A DNA stretch of 27,251 bases from the IMG/VR virus record IMGVR_UViG_3300020176_000075, positions 1 through 27,251 of that record. One strand, 5' to 3'. Each line of letters starts with the position of its first letter. Position 1 is the first letter of the stretch. Origin of the DNA: a virus. The translations under genes were made by a program, and so were the position numbers. This document shows positions 21,894 through 27,251 of this stretch, one piece after another. The notes beneath the pieces were generated by a model, which worked only from the letters and a program-made list of their open reading frames with translations, did not search any database and had not been told where the DNA came from.

Positions 21894-22377
21894 TGCGCGC
21901 CTCCAGCACCTCTGATCGGTGCTCGGCGATGTGGTTGGACCGCGACATCGCCTCCAGGTTTTCAATTGCGTCGTTTAGTGGGTTTCGGTCTTTGTGGTGA
22001 ACAACCCAGCCGCGCGGGACGGGACCGTGCGCGGCCTCCCAAACAACGATGGCCCGCTCTCGCCACGAGTTAGGATTCGCGATTTTTATGAATGCCCTGG
22101 GCGAGCCGTCACGGCTGCGTCTTCGTGTTCGCACCGAGCCAACTGGTAGTATTTTTTTGGACTTTTGGCCCGGCCTAAACTGCGTAGCGGGGGAAAGGTG
22201 AATTCCTTTCAATCCCTTGTTCCAGGGTGAACCGCCTTTGGTGAATTGGCCCCCAGTTGTGCCAGAGGCCTTTCGCCAGATGCGATAGCATGCCTGAGAG
22301 CAAAAACGGATCGGACGCGATCCCGCCTTGTCGCGCACAAAGTCATCCCCGCACTGTTCGCAGGTCCATTTAGCCAT
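21880..22377 (-). CDS. HNH endonuclease with N-terminal zinc ribbon
   Basis: 165 residues. Cys6-x2-Cys9 and Cys26-x3-Cys30 form a zinc ribbon. A GGQFTKGGSPWNKGLKG segment (42-58) resembles the NUMOD3-type DNA-binding repeats of homing enzymes. 'WVVHHKDRNPLNDAIENLEA' plus 'RSNHIAEH' (124-153) is the HNH core with the catalytic His pair. It overlaps the preceding small gene by 8 bases and the methyltransferase by 14. It could be a homing-type nuclease, or paired with the methyltransferase. Confidence 0.85.
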   Translation of the reverse strand: MAKWTCEQCGDDFVRDKAGSRPIRFCSQACYRIWRKASGTTGGQFTKGGSPWNKGLKGIHLSPATQFRPGQKSKKILPVGSVRTRRRSRDGSPRAFIKIANPNSWRERAIVVWEAAHGPVPRGWVVHHKDRNPLNDAIENLEAMSRSNHIAEHRSEVLEARSDKS

Positions 22378-22522
22378 TGGAGGGCTTCTCCACTTCTTGC
22401 CGTCGAGTTTCTGGGTCGCCAGGCTTCACAACGATTTCACCGCTCGCAATTTTTCGTCGGCGGATCTCGGCAATGGCCACGTCATAGGACAGGCGGGAGT
22501 CTTCGGCTTCGTCGTAAGTCAT
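22370..22522 (-). CDS. Small protein of unknown function (50 residues)
   Basis: Begins at the ATG at 22522 (MTYDEAEDSRLSYDVAIAEI), overlapping the upstream TGA (TGATG). It ends at the TAA at 22372-22370, 8 bases into the HNH gene. It is charged (RRRKIASGEIVVKPGD). The coupling at both ends supports it. No family recognised. Confidence 0.55.
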   Translation of the reverse strand: MTYDEAEDSRLSYDVAIAEIRRRKIASGEIVVKPGDPETRRQEVEKPSNG

Positions 22523-22992
22523 CACGCGCCTCCCGTTTCAACGGCGCTTCTGAGCGCGGCTAGCTCTTCCTCGATCGCGAAAATCGTTCCAAGGATGCGG
22601 GCGGAGTCTTGCGGGGTGCGTGTTGCGCCGCCGGGTGAATCAGGGTGGGAAGTCGCGCGGATTTCCGCCGATATCTCGCCAACCTTCTCGACCAGCGCCA
22701 GAACATGATCGGCAACCGGAAGGGTCTTGCTCTCAGGCGATGTCCGGCCCGAAAGGAACAACGACAAAATCGTTTGGCCCGCGAAGTCTTCCAGGTCCGC
22801 CATGACATCGGCGGGCATGAACTTCCCCCGCTGGTTGGGGTTCCCGTAGTCGTAGAGCTGGCTTTGCCCAACGCGGGTTATGTTGACGGCACACTCCGGC
22901 CCGCCGCACTGGTCAATCAAAAGCTTCGTGCGTGCCTTGATGGCGAGATAGATCGGGTCGCCCAAGCGGCGTGCGGAATTCTGGTCAATCAT
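22522..22992 (-). CDS. Phage regulator-like protein (CII-like position)
   Basis: 156 residues. The N-terminal region (KARTKLLIDQCGGPECAVNI, then 'TRVGQSQLYDYGNPNQRGKF') looks like a helix-turn-helix of phage regulators, with the turn at GGPECA. 'MPADVMADLEDFAGQTILSL' follows, then a helical C-terminus. It is in the early operon downstream of the Cro-like gene, where lambda has cII. The DNA-binding role is inferred. Confidence 0.55.
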   Translation of the reverse strand: MIDQNSARRLGDPIYLAIKARTKLLIDQCGGPECAVNITRVGQSQLYDYGNPNQRGKFMPADVMADLEDFAGQTILSLFLSGRTSPESKTLPVADHVLALVEKVGEISAEIRATSHPDSPGGATRTPQDSARILGTIFAIEEELAALRSAVETGGA

Positions 22993-23185
22993 TCCGCATG
23001 ACCTCCCCCGCCCCTGTCTCTACATACTCAGGCATGGATACGGATAGAACTGACGACGGGGCCGGACGCGGGGAGGAACGCCCGGCCCCGTCTATCAACA
23101 GCGGCGCTTTGGCGGTGCAGCCAGCCGTCGAATGCGAGGGGTTTGTGAGTATCGGCATGGCGGCGCGGAACGTGGTTGACGGCAT
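22985..23185 (-). CDS. Possible small protein of unknown function
   Basis: 66 residues from the ATG at 23185 (MPSTTFRAAMPILTNPSHST), overlapping the upstream TGA (TGATG). The stop overlaps the next gene by 8 bases. It is Pro/Ser-rich with no recognisable fold. A competing plus-strand frame exists over the same bases, so reality rests on coupling. Confidence 0.4.
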   Translation of the reverse strand: MPSTTFRAAMPILTNPSHSTAGCTAKAPLLIDGAGRSSPRPAPSSVLSVSMPEYVETGAGEVMRND

Positions 23186-23364
23186 CACGCGGCCTCCTCC
23201 CGGTTCTGTAATCGCCACCGACGCAGCAATGCAATCGCCCGCGCTTTGGCTCGTTGGGTGTATTTGGCGCTGCTGGAGCCATCGGTGAGGCGGTCCCAAA
23301 CATCAAACGCCGTCACGACATCTTCCGCCGTCACGAATACGTTGCTGTTGGGGCCATCGCTCAC
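23185..23364 (-). CDS. Small unknown protein, second gene of the early operon
   Basis: 59 residues from a GTG at 23364 that overlaps the Cro-like stop (GTGA). The sequence SDGPNSNVFVTAEDVVTAFD ends in a basic helix (RAKARAIALLRRWRLQNREE). The upstream extension would run through the Cro-like gene. No family recognised. Confidence 0.6.
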   Translation of the reverse strand: MSDGPNSNVFVTAEDVVTAFDVWDRLTDGSSSAKYTQRAKARAIALLRRWRLQNREEAA

Positions 23365-23567
23365 GCCGCTTCTCCCTTTGCAGGGGCGGGGTGCTCGGGG
23401 TCGAAGTCGATGCCCTTGGCGGCGCACATAGCCCGGATCGTGGAATGGCGCTGCCAAGGGAACCAGTTGTCGGCTCGCCAGTTGGTGACCGCCTGCTTCG
23501 TCACGTCGAAGGCGACGATCATTGCTCGGGTGCCGCCAAGGGCATCGATGACCTGAGATACGTTCAT
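23361..23567 (-). CDS. Cro-like HTH repressor
   Basis: 68 residues. A short helix-turn-helix (VIDALGGTRAMIVAFDVTKQ, then AVTNWRADNWFPWQRHSTIR) resembles YdaS/Cro-type proteins, with 'KQAVTNWR' as recognition helix. It is the first gene of the leftward early operon. Its promoter contains an operator, and the predicted start site falls on its ATG. It diverges from the CI-like gene, as Cro does from CI. Confidence 0.75.
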   Translation of the reverse strand: MNVSQVIDALGGTRAMIVAFDVTKQAVTNWRADNWFPWQRHSTIRAMCAAKGIDFDPEHPAPAKGEAA

Positions 23568-23573
23568 GGGGTT

Positions 23574-23601
23574 ATTATGGTAAAGGAAAGATTTACGTCA
23601 A
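23574..23601 (-). promoter_or_regulatory. Leftward early promoter (PR-like)
   Basis: Minus strand: TTGACG (23601-23596), 16-base spacer, CATAAT (23579-23574). Six bases (AACCCC) separate the -10 from the ATG at 23567, so the transcript probably starts at or next to that ATG. Operator 23580-23596 fills the spacer. Confidence 0.72.
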
Positions 23602-23613
23602 TCAAAAATTTAC
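23580..23613. promoter_or_regulatory. Two abutting 17-bp operators
   Basis: 23580-23596 is gtaaaggaaagatttac, a GTAAA-N7-TTTAC inverted repeat. 23597-23613 is gtcaatcaaaaatttac, the same pattern with one change in the left arm. They are exactly adjacent, between the divergent Cro-like and CI-like genes. Site 1 covers the leftward promoter spacer. Site 2 lies just upstream of the rightward -35. Confidence 0.75.
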
Positions 23614-23615
23614 TA

Positions 23616-23647
23616 TTGACTGACATCCGCTTGCTTTCGGCTAGAAT
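23616..23647 (+). promoter_or_regulatory. Rightward repressor promoter (PRM-like)
   Basis: The -10 TAGAAT (23642-23647) has either CTGACA (23620-23625, 16-base spacer) or TTGACT (23616-23621, 20-base spacer) as -35. Six bases separate the -10 from the ATG at 23654, so the mRNA should be leaderless like lambda cI from pRM. There is no Shine-Dalgarno before the ATG. Confidence 0.65.
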
Positions 23648-23653
23648 CCAGCC

Positions 23654-23941
23654 ATGAGCAGCAGGTCATACAATCCGCCGGGACTCGCTGAGCGTGTCTG
23701 CCGGATCATGGATGCCAACAAACTCGGGCCGACAGAGTTTGGCGCTCGGGTCGGCGCGACTCGCCAACGAGTCAAAAATTGGCAAAAAGGAATTAACGGC
23801 GTTCCCGTGGACATGGCCGTAAAAATAAGATCAGAATTCGGTGTAACGCTTGATTGGCTTTACACGGGCGACGACAAGTTTATGCCGCTAGGCACGGCAA
23901 GGTCTTTGGGGTTGGCGCCCTCATCGGGAACAGAAAAATAA
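23654..23941 (+). CDS. CI-like XRE-family repressor, single domain
   Basis: 95 residues with an XRE helix-turn-helix: LAERVCRIMDANKLGPTEFG, ARVGATRQRVKNWQKGINGV, then PVDMAVKIRSEFGVTLDWLY. The last segment and 'TGDDKFMPL' are typical of short phage repressors. There is no C-terminal dimerisation or LexA-like peptidase domain, so it cannot be cleaved in the classical SOS way. It starts with no Shine-Dalgarno, and its ATG coincides with the predicted transcription start. Confidence 0.78.
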   Translation: MSSRSYNPPGLAERVCRIMDANKLGPTEFGARVGATRQRVKNWQKGINGVPVDMAVKIRSEFGVTLDWLYTGDDKFMPLGTARSLGLAPSSGTEK

Positions 23942-24008
23942 TATCACCCCGCCCGTAATGTCCGGCAAGCCCACCATATTCTTCCAGATGACGAATCTGG
24001 AGGGTGCA

Positions 24009-24707
24009 ATGATACTTAAAACCGAATTGCAGACCGCGCCGCTGGATCTCGCGAAAGCGGTGATAGAAAAAGCCCAAGCCACCTTTGAAGACATGGGCGC
24101 AACCATCTTGGTCACTGGCGACTTCGATGCATTTCAGGCTGTCGATCGCGATGGCGCTTTGGTTTTTGGTGGGTATAACCCCGGCATCACCAACGCGACC
24201 CGTGGCGTGTCTGTCGTGGTCAGCGTCGATGGGGTGGCCGTCGCGACTGGCGCGGCGGGCCTGTTCGAGACTTACGAGCGATCGATGGCCGAGCTAATCC
24301 ATGAAATTGGCATCTATCAATCTCCATCGACGGATCGCATCACCCTTTCAGGTGACTGCCTGGATTGGCTTTCAAGCGTTACCGGACGGGTCATGTATAT
24401 CGGCGGGATATGGGTTCGCAAGGACTATAGGAAAACCCGGCTGTCTCACACCGTCGTTCCCCTAGTCCCGCTCATTACCGCTGCCATCGCCGCGCAAGTG
24501 TGGCGCGCCGAACATATGGTGAGTTTGGTCGAGAACGCGATCGTCACCGAAGGGATCGCGGATCGTTACCGCGCTTGGTTTGCCCGATCGGGCGCGATGT
24601 GGCGATTGAATGGCCGGGATGTCCCCATGGTGCTTGCCTACACCGCGCCGATACAGGCGATCATGGACGCCAAGGGCTTCATCCGCCAAGGTATGGAATA
24701 CCTTTAA
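24009..24707 (+). CDS. GNAT-like protein of unknown function
   Basis: 232 residues from the ATG at 24009, preceded by GGAGGG with 4-base spacing; an ATG at 23958 is also in frame. The centre 'VMYIGGIWVRKDYRKTRLSH', followed by a long hydrophobic helix (TVVPLVPLITAAIAAQVWRA), resembles the SAM/CoA-binding strand-helix of GNAT acetyltransferases, but the Q/RxxGxG/A loop is degenerate (RKTRLS). The end overlaps the convergent HTH gene by 29 bases. It may be co-transcribed with the repressor, in which case it would be expressed in lysogens. Confidence 0.6.
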   Translation: MILKTELQTAPLDLAKAVIEKAQATFEDMGATILVTGDFDAFQAVDRDGALVFGGYNPGITNATRGVSVVVSVDGVAVATGAAGLFETYERSMAELIHEIGIYQSPSTDRITLSGDCLDWLSSVTGRVMYIGGIWVRKDYRKTRLSHTVVPLVPLITAAIAAQVWRAEHMVSLVENAIVTEGIADRYRAWFARSGAMWRLNGRDVPMVLAYTAPIQAIMDAKGFIRQGMEYL

Positions 24708-25341
24708 ACGCCGTTGTCACGGTCTGCGAATTCTGGTTTGAGCCCGGCCGCCGCGTAGGGATGGTTAGAACCGTGAAGTGCAGTTCTTGACGCTGCACGA
24801 AGTAGAAACTCGGCTCGCCCGTTAGGATAGCTCGCCAGTTTCGCTGCGCTGAATCGCGGCCAATCTCTCGGTCGGAAATCTCCGTGACTTTCTGATTTTG
24901 GTCGGCGGGCTTCACGATTGGAATGGAACCACCGATACCGCCAAAGTAAAGCTCGCCGCCTTTCTCATAGACGACCGTCACCCGGTCTGTAACACGGGAC
25001 AATCGATCGACGACGCATTCATGGGTGCGCGTGTCGGCGGCTATCTGCGCCAATGCCTTAACGTTCTCAAATCGGTCGTCGAGCGCGGCCAGCCTCTCGG
25101 GCGGCAGGGCAACTGAAACTAAAGGCGGCACTGAAACACCAACCTTATCGATCTCGATGCCATCTAAAAGCATGGTGGACGCTATCTTTTCAAGCGTGCT
25201 GATACGCGCCTTTATCACGCCGTCCTGAGACAGCAGGCGATTGAGGGTTCGGGGGCTAAGTCCCGCCCGCTTGGCAATTTCGTCATGGCTTCTCTCAGCC
25301 AATGCCGCCGCCGCCCGAAACTGTGAAACTGTGAATCTCAT
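24679..25341 (-). CDS. HTH regulator with C-terminal PAS-like region
   Basis: 220 residues from the ATG at 25341, preceded by GAGGGG. The N-terminal HTH (RFTVSQFRAAAALAERSHDE, then IAKRAGLSPRTLNRLLSQDG) is XRE-like. The C-terminal half has a 'VTVVYEKGGELYFGGIGGSI' sheet, and the end (RAILTGEPSFYFVQRQELHF) looks like a PAS-type or sensor domain. It faces a perfect 17-bp palindrome (25379-25395), a plausible autoregulatory operator. It is a second, distinct regulator in the immunity region. Confidence 0.65.
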   Translation of the reverse strand: MRFTVSQFRAAAALAERSHDEIAKRAGLSPRTLNRLLSQDGVIKARISTLEKIASTMLLDGIEIDKVGVSVPPLVSVALPPERLAALDDRFENVKALAQIAADTRTHECVVDRLSRVTDRVTVVYEKGGELYFGGIGGSIPIVKPADQNQKVTEISDREIGRDSAQRNWRAILTGEPSFYFVQRQELHFTVLTIPTRRPGSNQNSQTVTTAFKGIPYLGG

Positions 25342-25378
25342 GAGCCCCTCGCTACTAAGCCCAAGATACCATATTAAT

Positions 25379-25395
25379 TGTCGTTTGAAACGACA
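25379..25395. promoter_or_regulatory. Perfect 17-bp palindrome, candidate operator
   Basis: TGTCGTTT-G-AAACGACA lies 37 bases upstream of the 220-residue HTH gene and 77 bases upstream of the plus-strand secreted-protein start. A second shorter inverted repeat (TATGTG/CACATA, 25414-25427) follows. It is unlike the GTAAA-N7-TTTAC operators, so a different protein should bind it. Confidence 0.7.
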
Positions 25396-25472
25396 TTTAT
25401 GTTTGACGCGCCCTATGTGCACACATAACGTCACCTTAGATATAGGAAATGAATTTGTTGTGTGGGGCAAAG

Positions 25473-25700
25473 ATGAACAAAAAATTAATGCGCAAAGACT
25501 ATGCCATCCGCCGCCGAGTGATTGGCGCTATGCTTGTGGCCCCAGCTCTTTCCTTTTCATCATCAGCTAATGCATCTCCCCACGGTGGCTCTGTCGCGCG
25601 AGCGATCGATGCGCTCAGAAATCCCGACCCCGAACTGCACACCGTAGGCACCGCACGAGACATGGCGCGCATCGCTGATATGCTTGAGCTTGGCGGGTAA
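25473..25700 (+). CDS. Small predicted secreted protein
   Basis: 75 residues from the ATG at 25473 (MNKKLMRKDYAIRRRVIGAM). The basic N-terminus, hydrophobic stretch (VIGAMLVAPALSF) and SSSANA|SP boundary suggest a signal peptide with cleavage near residue 32. The mature part is short (HGGSVARAIDALRNPDPELH). It lies between the second regulator and the operator-controlled promoter, so it may be expressed in lysogens. No family recognised. Confidence 0.55.
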   Translation: MNKKLMRKDYAIRRRVIGAMLVAPALSFSSSANASPHGGSVARAIDALRNPDPELHTVGTARDMARIADMLELGG

Positions 25701-25713
25701 ATTTTTCCTGTAC
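25697..25713. promoter_or_regulatory. Imperfect copy of the 17-bp operator
   Basis: gtaaatttttcctgtac has the GTAAA-N7-T(T)TAC pattern with one mismatch in the right arm. It lies 31 bp (about three helical turns) upstream of the perfect copy at 25728-25744 and overlaps the stop of the secreted-protein gene. Confidence 0.5.
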
Positions 25714-25721
25714 ATTCTCCC

Positions 25722-25750
25722 TTGACGGTAAATTTTTGATTTACTATTAT
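25722..25750 (+). promoter_or_regulatory. Operator-spaced promoter of the right-hand operon
   Basis: TTGACG (25722-25727) and TATTAT (25745-25750) are separated by exactly 17 bases, and those 17 bases (25728-25744) are gtaaatttttgatttac, a perfect GTAAA-N7-TTTAC operator. It drives the Nmad5-like gene and those after it. Six bases (CTCCCC) then an ATG (25757) repeat the leaderless geometry of the Cro and CI promoters. Confidence 0.8.
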
Positions 25751-25778
25751 CTCCCCATGACCACCGCACGACGCGGCC

Positions 25779-25795
25779 CGGTTAAGAGGGAGAGA
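25779..25795 (+). repeat. Duplicated ribosome-binding leader, copy 1
   Basis: cggttaagagggagaga precedes the GTG at 25800 and recurs identically at 26365-26381 before the ATG at 26387. The GAGGGAGAGA portion supplies the Shine-Dalgarno. This 17-base copy suggests that a start region was duplicated with its gene or is under shared translational control. Confidence 0.75.
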
Positions 25796-25799
25796 GAAC

Positions 25800-26363
25800 G
25801 TGGAACTCAAATCACAGAAGATTACCTGGAATATCGCTAGGCGGATCAAGGACGCGGTTATCAAGCACCGCTTCGCCGACGATAGAGACGCCCTAGTAGA
25901 GCGTGAGCGCGTATTCGCCGACGCCGTCTATCGAGATGTCTACAAGGCGCACCTAAAAAAGATGGAGGCGTTGCCGGAAGGCTGGCTCCAATCGCAAGGC
26001 CATTTCCACGTTGCGTTTGGCGGGCAATACGAGCGCATCAAGTTCGGTGACGTTCGGCGCGTTCTGGCCCGCGATGTCCACAACGCCGCCAAAGTCTACG
26101 ACGCGACGCACAAGCTAACGGTCGAATTTCGCGCGATCAAAGACGCCGATAAATCCCTTCGCGACAGCGTGCGCGAGGCAGAGTCCAAAGTCGAGTCCGC
26201 GATCAACTCCTTCAACACCACCAAGCAACTTATCGAGGGCTGGCCCGAGGTTGAGAAGTTTGTTCGCCAGATCGTCGGCCAGCCCAAGGTCAACCTCCCC
26301 ACCGTCGAGACCAAGGCATTGAACAAGCTGCTCGACCTCCCGCCCGAAGATATCGCCGCCTAA
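25800..26363 (+). CDS. Nmad5-like putative nucleotide modification protein
   Basis: 187 residues from a GTG at 25800 with GAGGGAGAGA upstream. The order 'ARRIKDAVIKHRFADDRDAL', 'KKMEALPEGWLQSQGHFHVA', 'GGQYERIKFGDVRRV', a long helical segment (HKLTVEFRAIKDADKSLRDS) and 'TTKQLIEGWPEVEKF' then 'PKVNLPTVETKALNKLL' matches my memory of the Nmad5 family, linked by genomic context to phage nucleotide or DNA modification. The biochemical function of the family is unproven. It is the first gene of the operator-controlled rightward operon, so it is expected to be off in lysogens and on during induction. Confidence 0.6.
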   Translation: MELKSQKITWNIARRIKDAVIKHRFADDRDALVERERVFADAVYRDVYKAHLKKMEALPEGWLQSQGHFHVAFGGQYERIKFGDVRRVLARDVHNAAKVYDATHKLTVEFRAIKDADKSLRDSVREAESKVESAINSFNTTKQLIEGWPEVEKFVRQIVGQPKVNLPTVETKALNKLLDLPPEDIAA

Positions 26364-26364
26364 T

Positions 26365-26381
26365 CGGTTAAGAGGGAGAGA
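26365..26381 (+). repeat. Duplicated ribosome-binding leader, copy 2
   Basis: Identical to 25779-25795 over 17 bases and placed 6 bases before the ATG at 26387. It provides that gene's Shine-Dalgarno. Confidence 0.75.
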
Positions 26382-26386
26382 CAGTA

Positions 26387-26629
26387 ATGGAAGACCGCCC
26401 ATTCAACGCACTGACGGCTTTCCGCGCCAAGGTCGACGCGCTTCGCATTGAGGCGCTGGCTTCTCACGACATACACGGCCCGAATGCGGCGGACGCTTTC
26501 ATCGACGCGGCCAAGGGCATTGCCGACACGCTGGCCGACATTGATTACGAGCTGGACCGCGACAAGGACGCTTCCGTATCGGTCTCGCTGTGGGTGCCGT
26601 CGATCGCGGTGCTGGAAGCGGCAAAGTAA
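26387..26629 (+). CDS. Small helical protein of unknown function
   Basis: 80 residues (MEDRPFNALTAFRAKVDALR), acidic and helical, with 'GIADTLADIDYELDRDKDAS' and a strand-like end SVSLWVPSIAVLEAA. It follows the Nmad5-like gene by 23 bases with its own duplicated leader. No family recognised. Confidence 0.62.
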   Translation: MEDRPFNALTAFRAKVDALRIEALASHDIHGPNAADAFIDAAKGIADTLADIDYELDRDKDASVSVSLWVPSIAVLEAAK

Positions 26630-26634
26630 GCGAT

Positions 26635-26820
26635 ATGGCCCAGCAAACCCTCACTTGGGGCGAGGCGCACGATATCCGTGTCGCTCTCTATGTCGCACGG
26701 CACGTCGCCGAAGACGGCCACAAGCTTGGTCCGAGCAGCATCGGATTGCTGACCAAAGCGCTGGCGATCCTCGGTGAACCCGAAGACGCCCCCACCCCAT
26801 CAACGATAGCGGCGAAGTAG
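26635..26820 (+). CDS. Small protein of unknown function
   Basis: 61 residues from the ATG at 26635 (MAQQTLTWGEAHDIRVALYV), which starts 5 bases after the previous stop. The upstream in-frame start at 26590 would overlap that gene. The body is helical (ARHVAEDGHKLGPSSIGLLT). No family recognised. Confidence 0.58.
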   Translation: MAQQTLTWGEAHDIRVALYVARHVAEDGHKLGPSSIGLLTKALAILGEPEDAPTPSTIAAK

Positions 26821-26825
26821 AGGAT

Positions 26826-27146
26826 ATGACCTTCAAATCAAGCGCTAACAACGGCAACGAATGCGTCGGAGTGATCGCCATTGTTTTTGCGCTGGCCATC
26901 ACCGCCCCGATAGCGATGTGGTGGGGATACGTCCTGTCAGTGATGTGGGGGTGGTTTCTAGTCCCCCTTGGGGCACCCGAGATAGGCGTGGCTCATGCCA
27001 TCGGGATTGCGGGGCTAGTGGCCATGATGGCCAAGAACTCCAACGCATCCAAGGACTACAAAAGTCTAAGTGGAAAGGTGGCCGAGGCGTTTGTTGCGCC
27101 TCTGGTCACGTTGGCCATCGGATGGGTCGCGAAGACGTTCATGTAG
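26826..27146 (+). CDS. Small integral membrane protein
   Basis: 106 residues with at least two hydrophobic segments: VGVIAIVFALAITAPIAMWW GYVL (about 14-37) and a second around VAHAIGIAGLVAMMA (about 55-69); a third, VAPLVTLAIGWVAKTF, is at the C-terminus. GAGGAT precedes the ATG. Similar roughly 100-residue membrane proteins are common in phage accessory regions and are sometimes called superinfection-related or holin-like without proof. No lysis partner is seen, so I do not call it a holin. A weak hairpin (CACCC-TTAC-GGGTG, 27151-27164) follows. Confidence 0.62.
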   Translation: MTFKSSANNGNECVGVIAIVFALAITAPIAMWWGYVLSVMWGWFLVPLGAPEIGVAHAIGIAGLVAMMAKNSNASKDYKSLSGKVAEAFVAPLVTLAIGWVAKTFM

Positions 27147-27189
27147 CCCCCACCCTTACGGGTGACCAGGAATAGGAAGGGAAAGACCC

Positions 27190-27251
27190 ATGACGACGAT
27201 AAATGCCATGAACGCCGCCCTCACCAATGCGGACGCCAATGCCCACCTGAT
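27190..27251 (+). CDS. Partial small protein at the right edge
   Basis: An ATG at 27190, preceded by AGGAAGGGAAAG, opens a frame that runs off the window after 20 codons (MTTINAMNAALTNADANAHL). Nothing more can be said of its function. It continues the rightward operon. Confidence 0.5.
   Translation, partial: MTTINAMNAALTNADANAHL

Noticed and set aside
26826-27146. Calling the membrane protein a holin
   Set aside because: There is no endolysin or spanin nearby and its topology alone is not diagnostic.
1-27251. Search for an integrase, transposase or att core
   Set aside because: No gene or flanking direct repeat of that kind could be supported within this window.

Overview
This window looks like part of a temperate podovirus-type phage or prophage of a high-GC alphaproteobacterium. 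The host guess rests on inference: the base composition, a DUF6456-like protein, a replication initiator starting 'MARIRSIKPEFF', and the style of the small accessory genes. The portal is of the long P22-like type with an alpha-helical C-terminal tail. The major capsid protein is SU10/DUF5309-like and the large terminase is canonical. No integrase, att site, endolysin or tail-fibre gene is visible, so the genome continues beyond both ends.

Layout from right to left, in transcription order. (1) About 23.36-27.25 kb is the immunity and right-hand accessory region. A Cro-like gene (-) and a CI-like gene (+) diverge around two abutting 17-bp operators of the form GTaAA-N7-TTTAC. The same operator exactly fills the -35/-10 spacer of a second promoter near 25.73 kb. 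That promoter drives a rightward operon: an Nmad5-like protein, two small proteins, a membrane protein and a gene cut by the window edge. Between them lie a GNAT-like gene, a second HTH regulator facing a perfect 17-bp palindrome, and a small predicted secreted protein. (2) About 14.73-23.57 kb is one long leftward early operon with many ATGA/TGATG overlaps. It carries regulators, an HNH nuclease, a beta-class amino-methyltransferase, two ParB-like proteins, a DUF1064 nuclease, an HTH protein, a replication initiator with a candidate origin inside it, a probable helicase-loader-like gene, a C5-cytosine methyltransferase and, last, a DUF6456-like protein. (3) About 14.64-14.74 kb is a compact control region: a sigma70-type promoter beginning in the last codons of the DUF6456-like gene, followed at once by an intrinsic terminator. 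This is the layout of lambda pR'-tR' next to Q. (4) About 0-14.5 kb is the late operon, also leftward: a small gene, tRNA-Gly(UCC), small genes, TerS-like, TerL, an AT-hook peptide, portal, two large polyvalent (probably injected) proteins with a GT-B-like glycosyltransferase between them, a Gly/Asn/Gln-rich protein, a terminator, an acidic scaffold-like protein, the major capsid protein, another terminator and a partial gene.

The most notable observations are: the Q-like promoter/terminator module; a shared-operator regulon whose three promoters all place the predicted start site on an ATG (leaderless mRNAs); two related polyvalent proteins, one with HExxH and ADP-ribosyltransferase-like regions, flanking a glycosyltransferase; a frameshifted gene between two of these; and a polypurine tract plus direct repeats inside the replication initiator gene.
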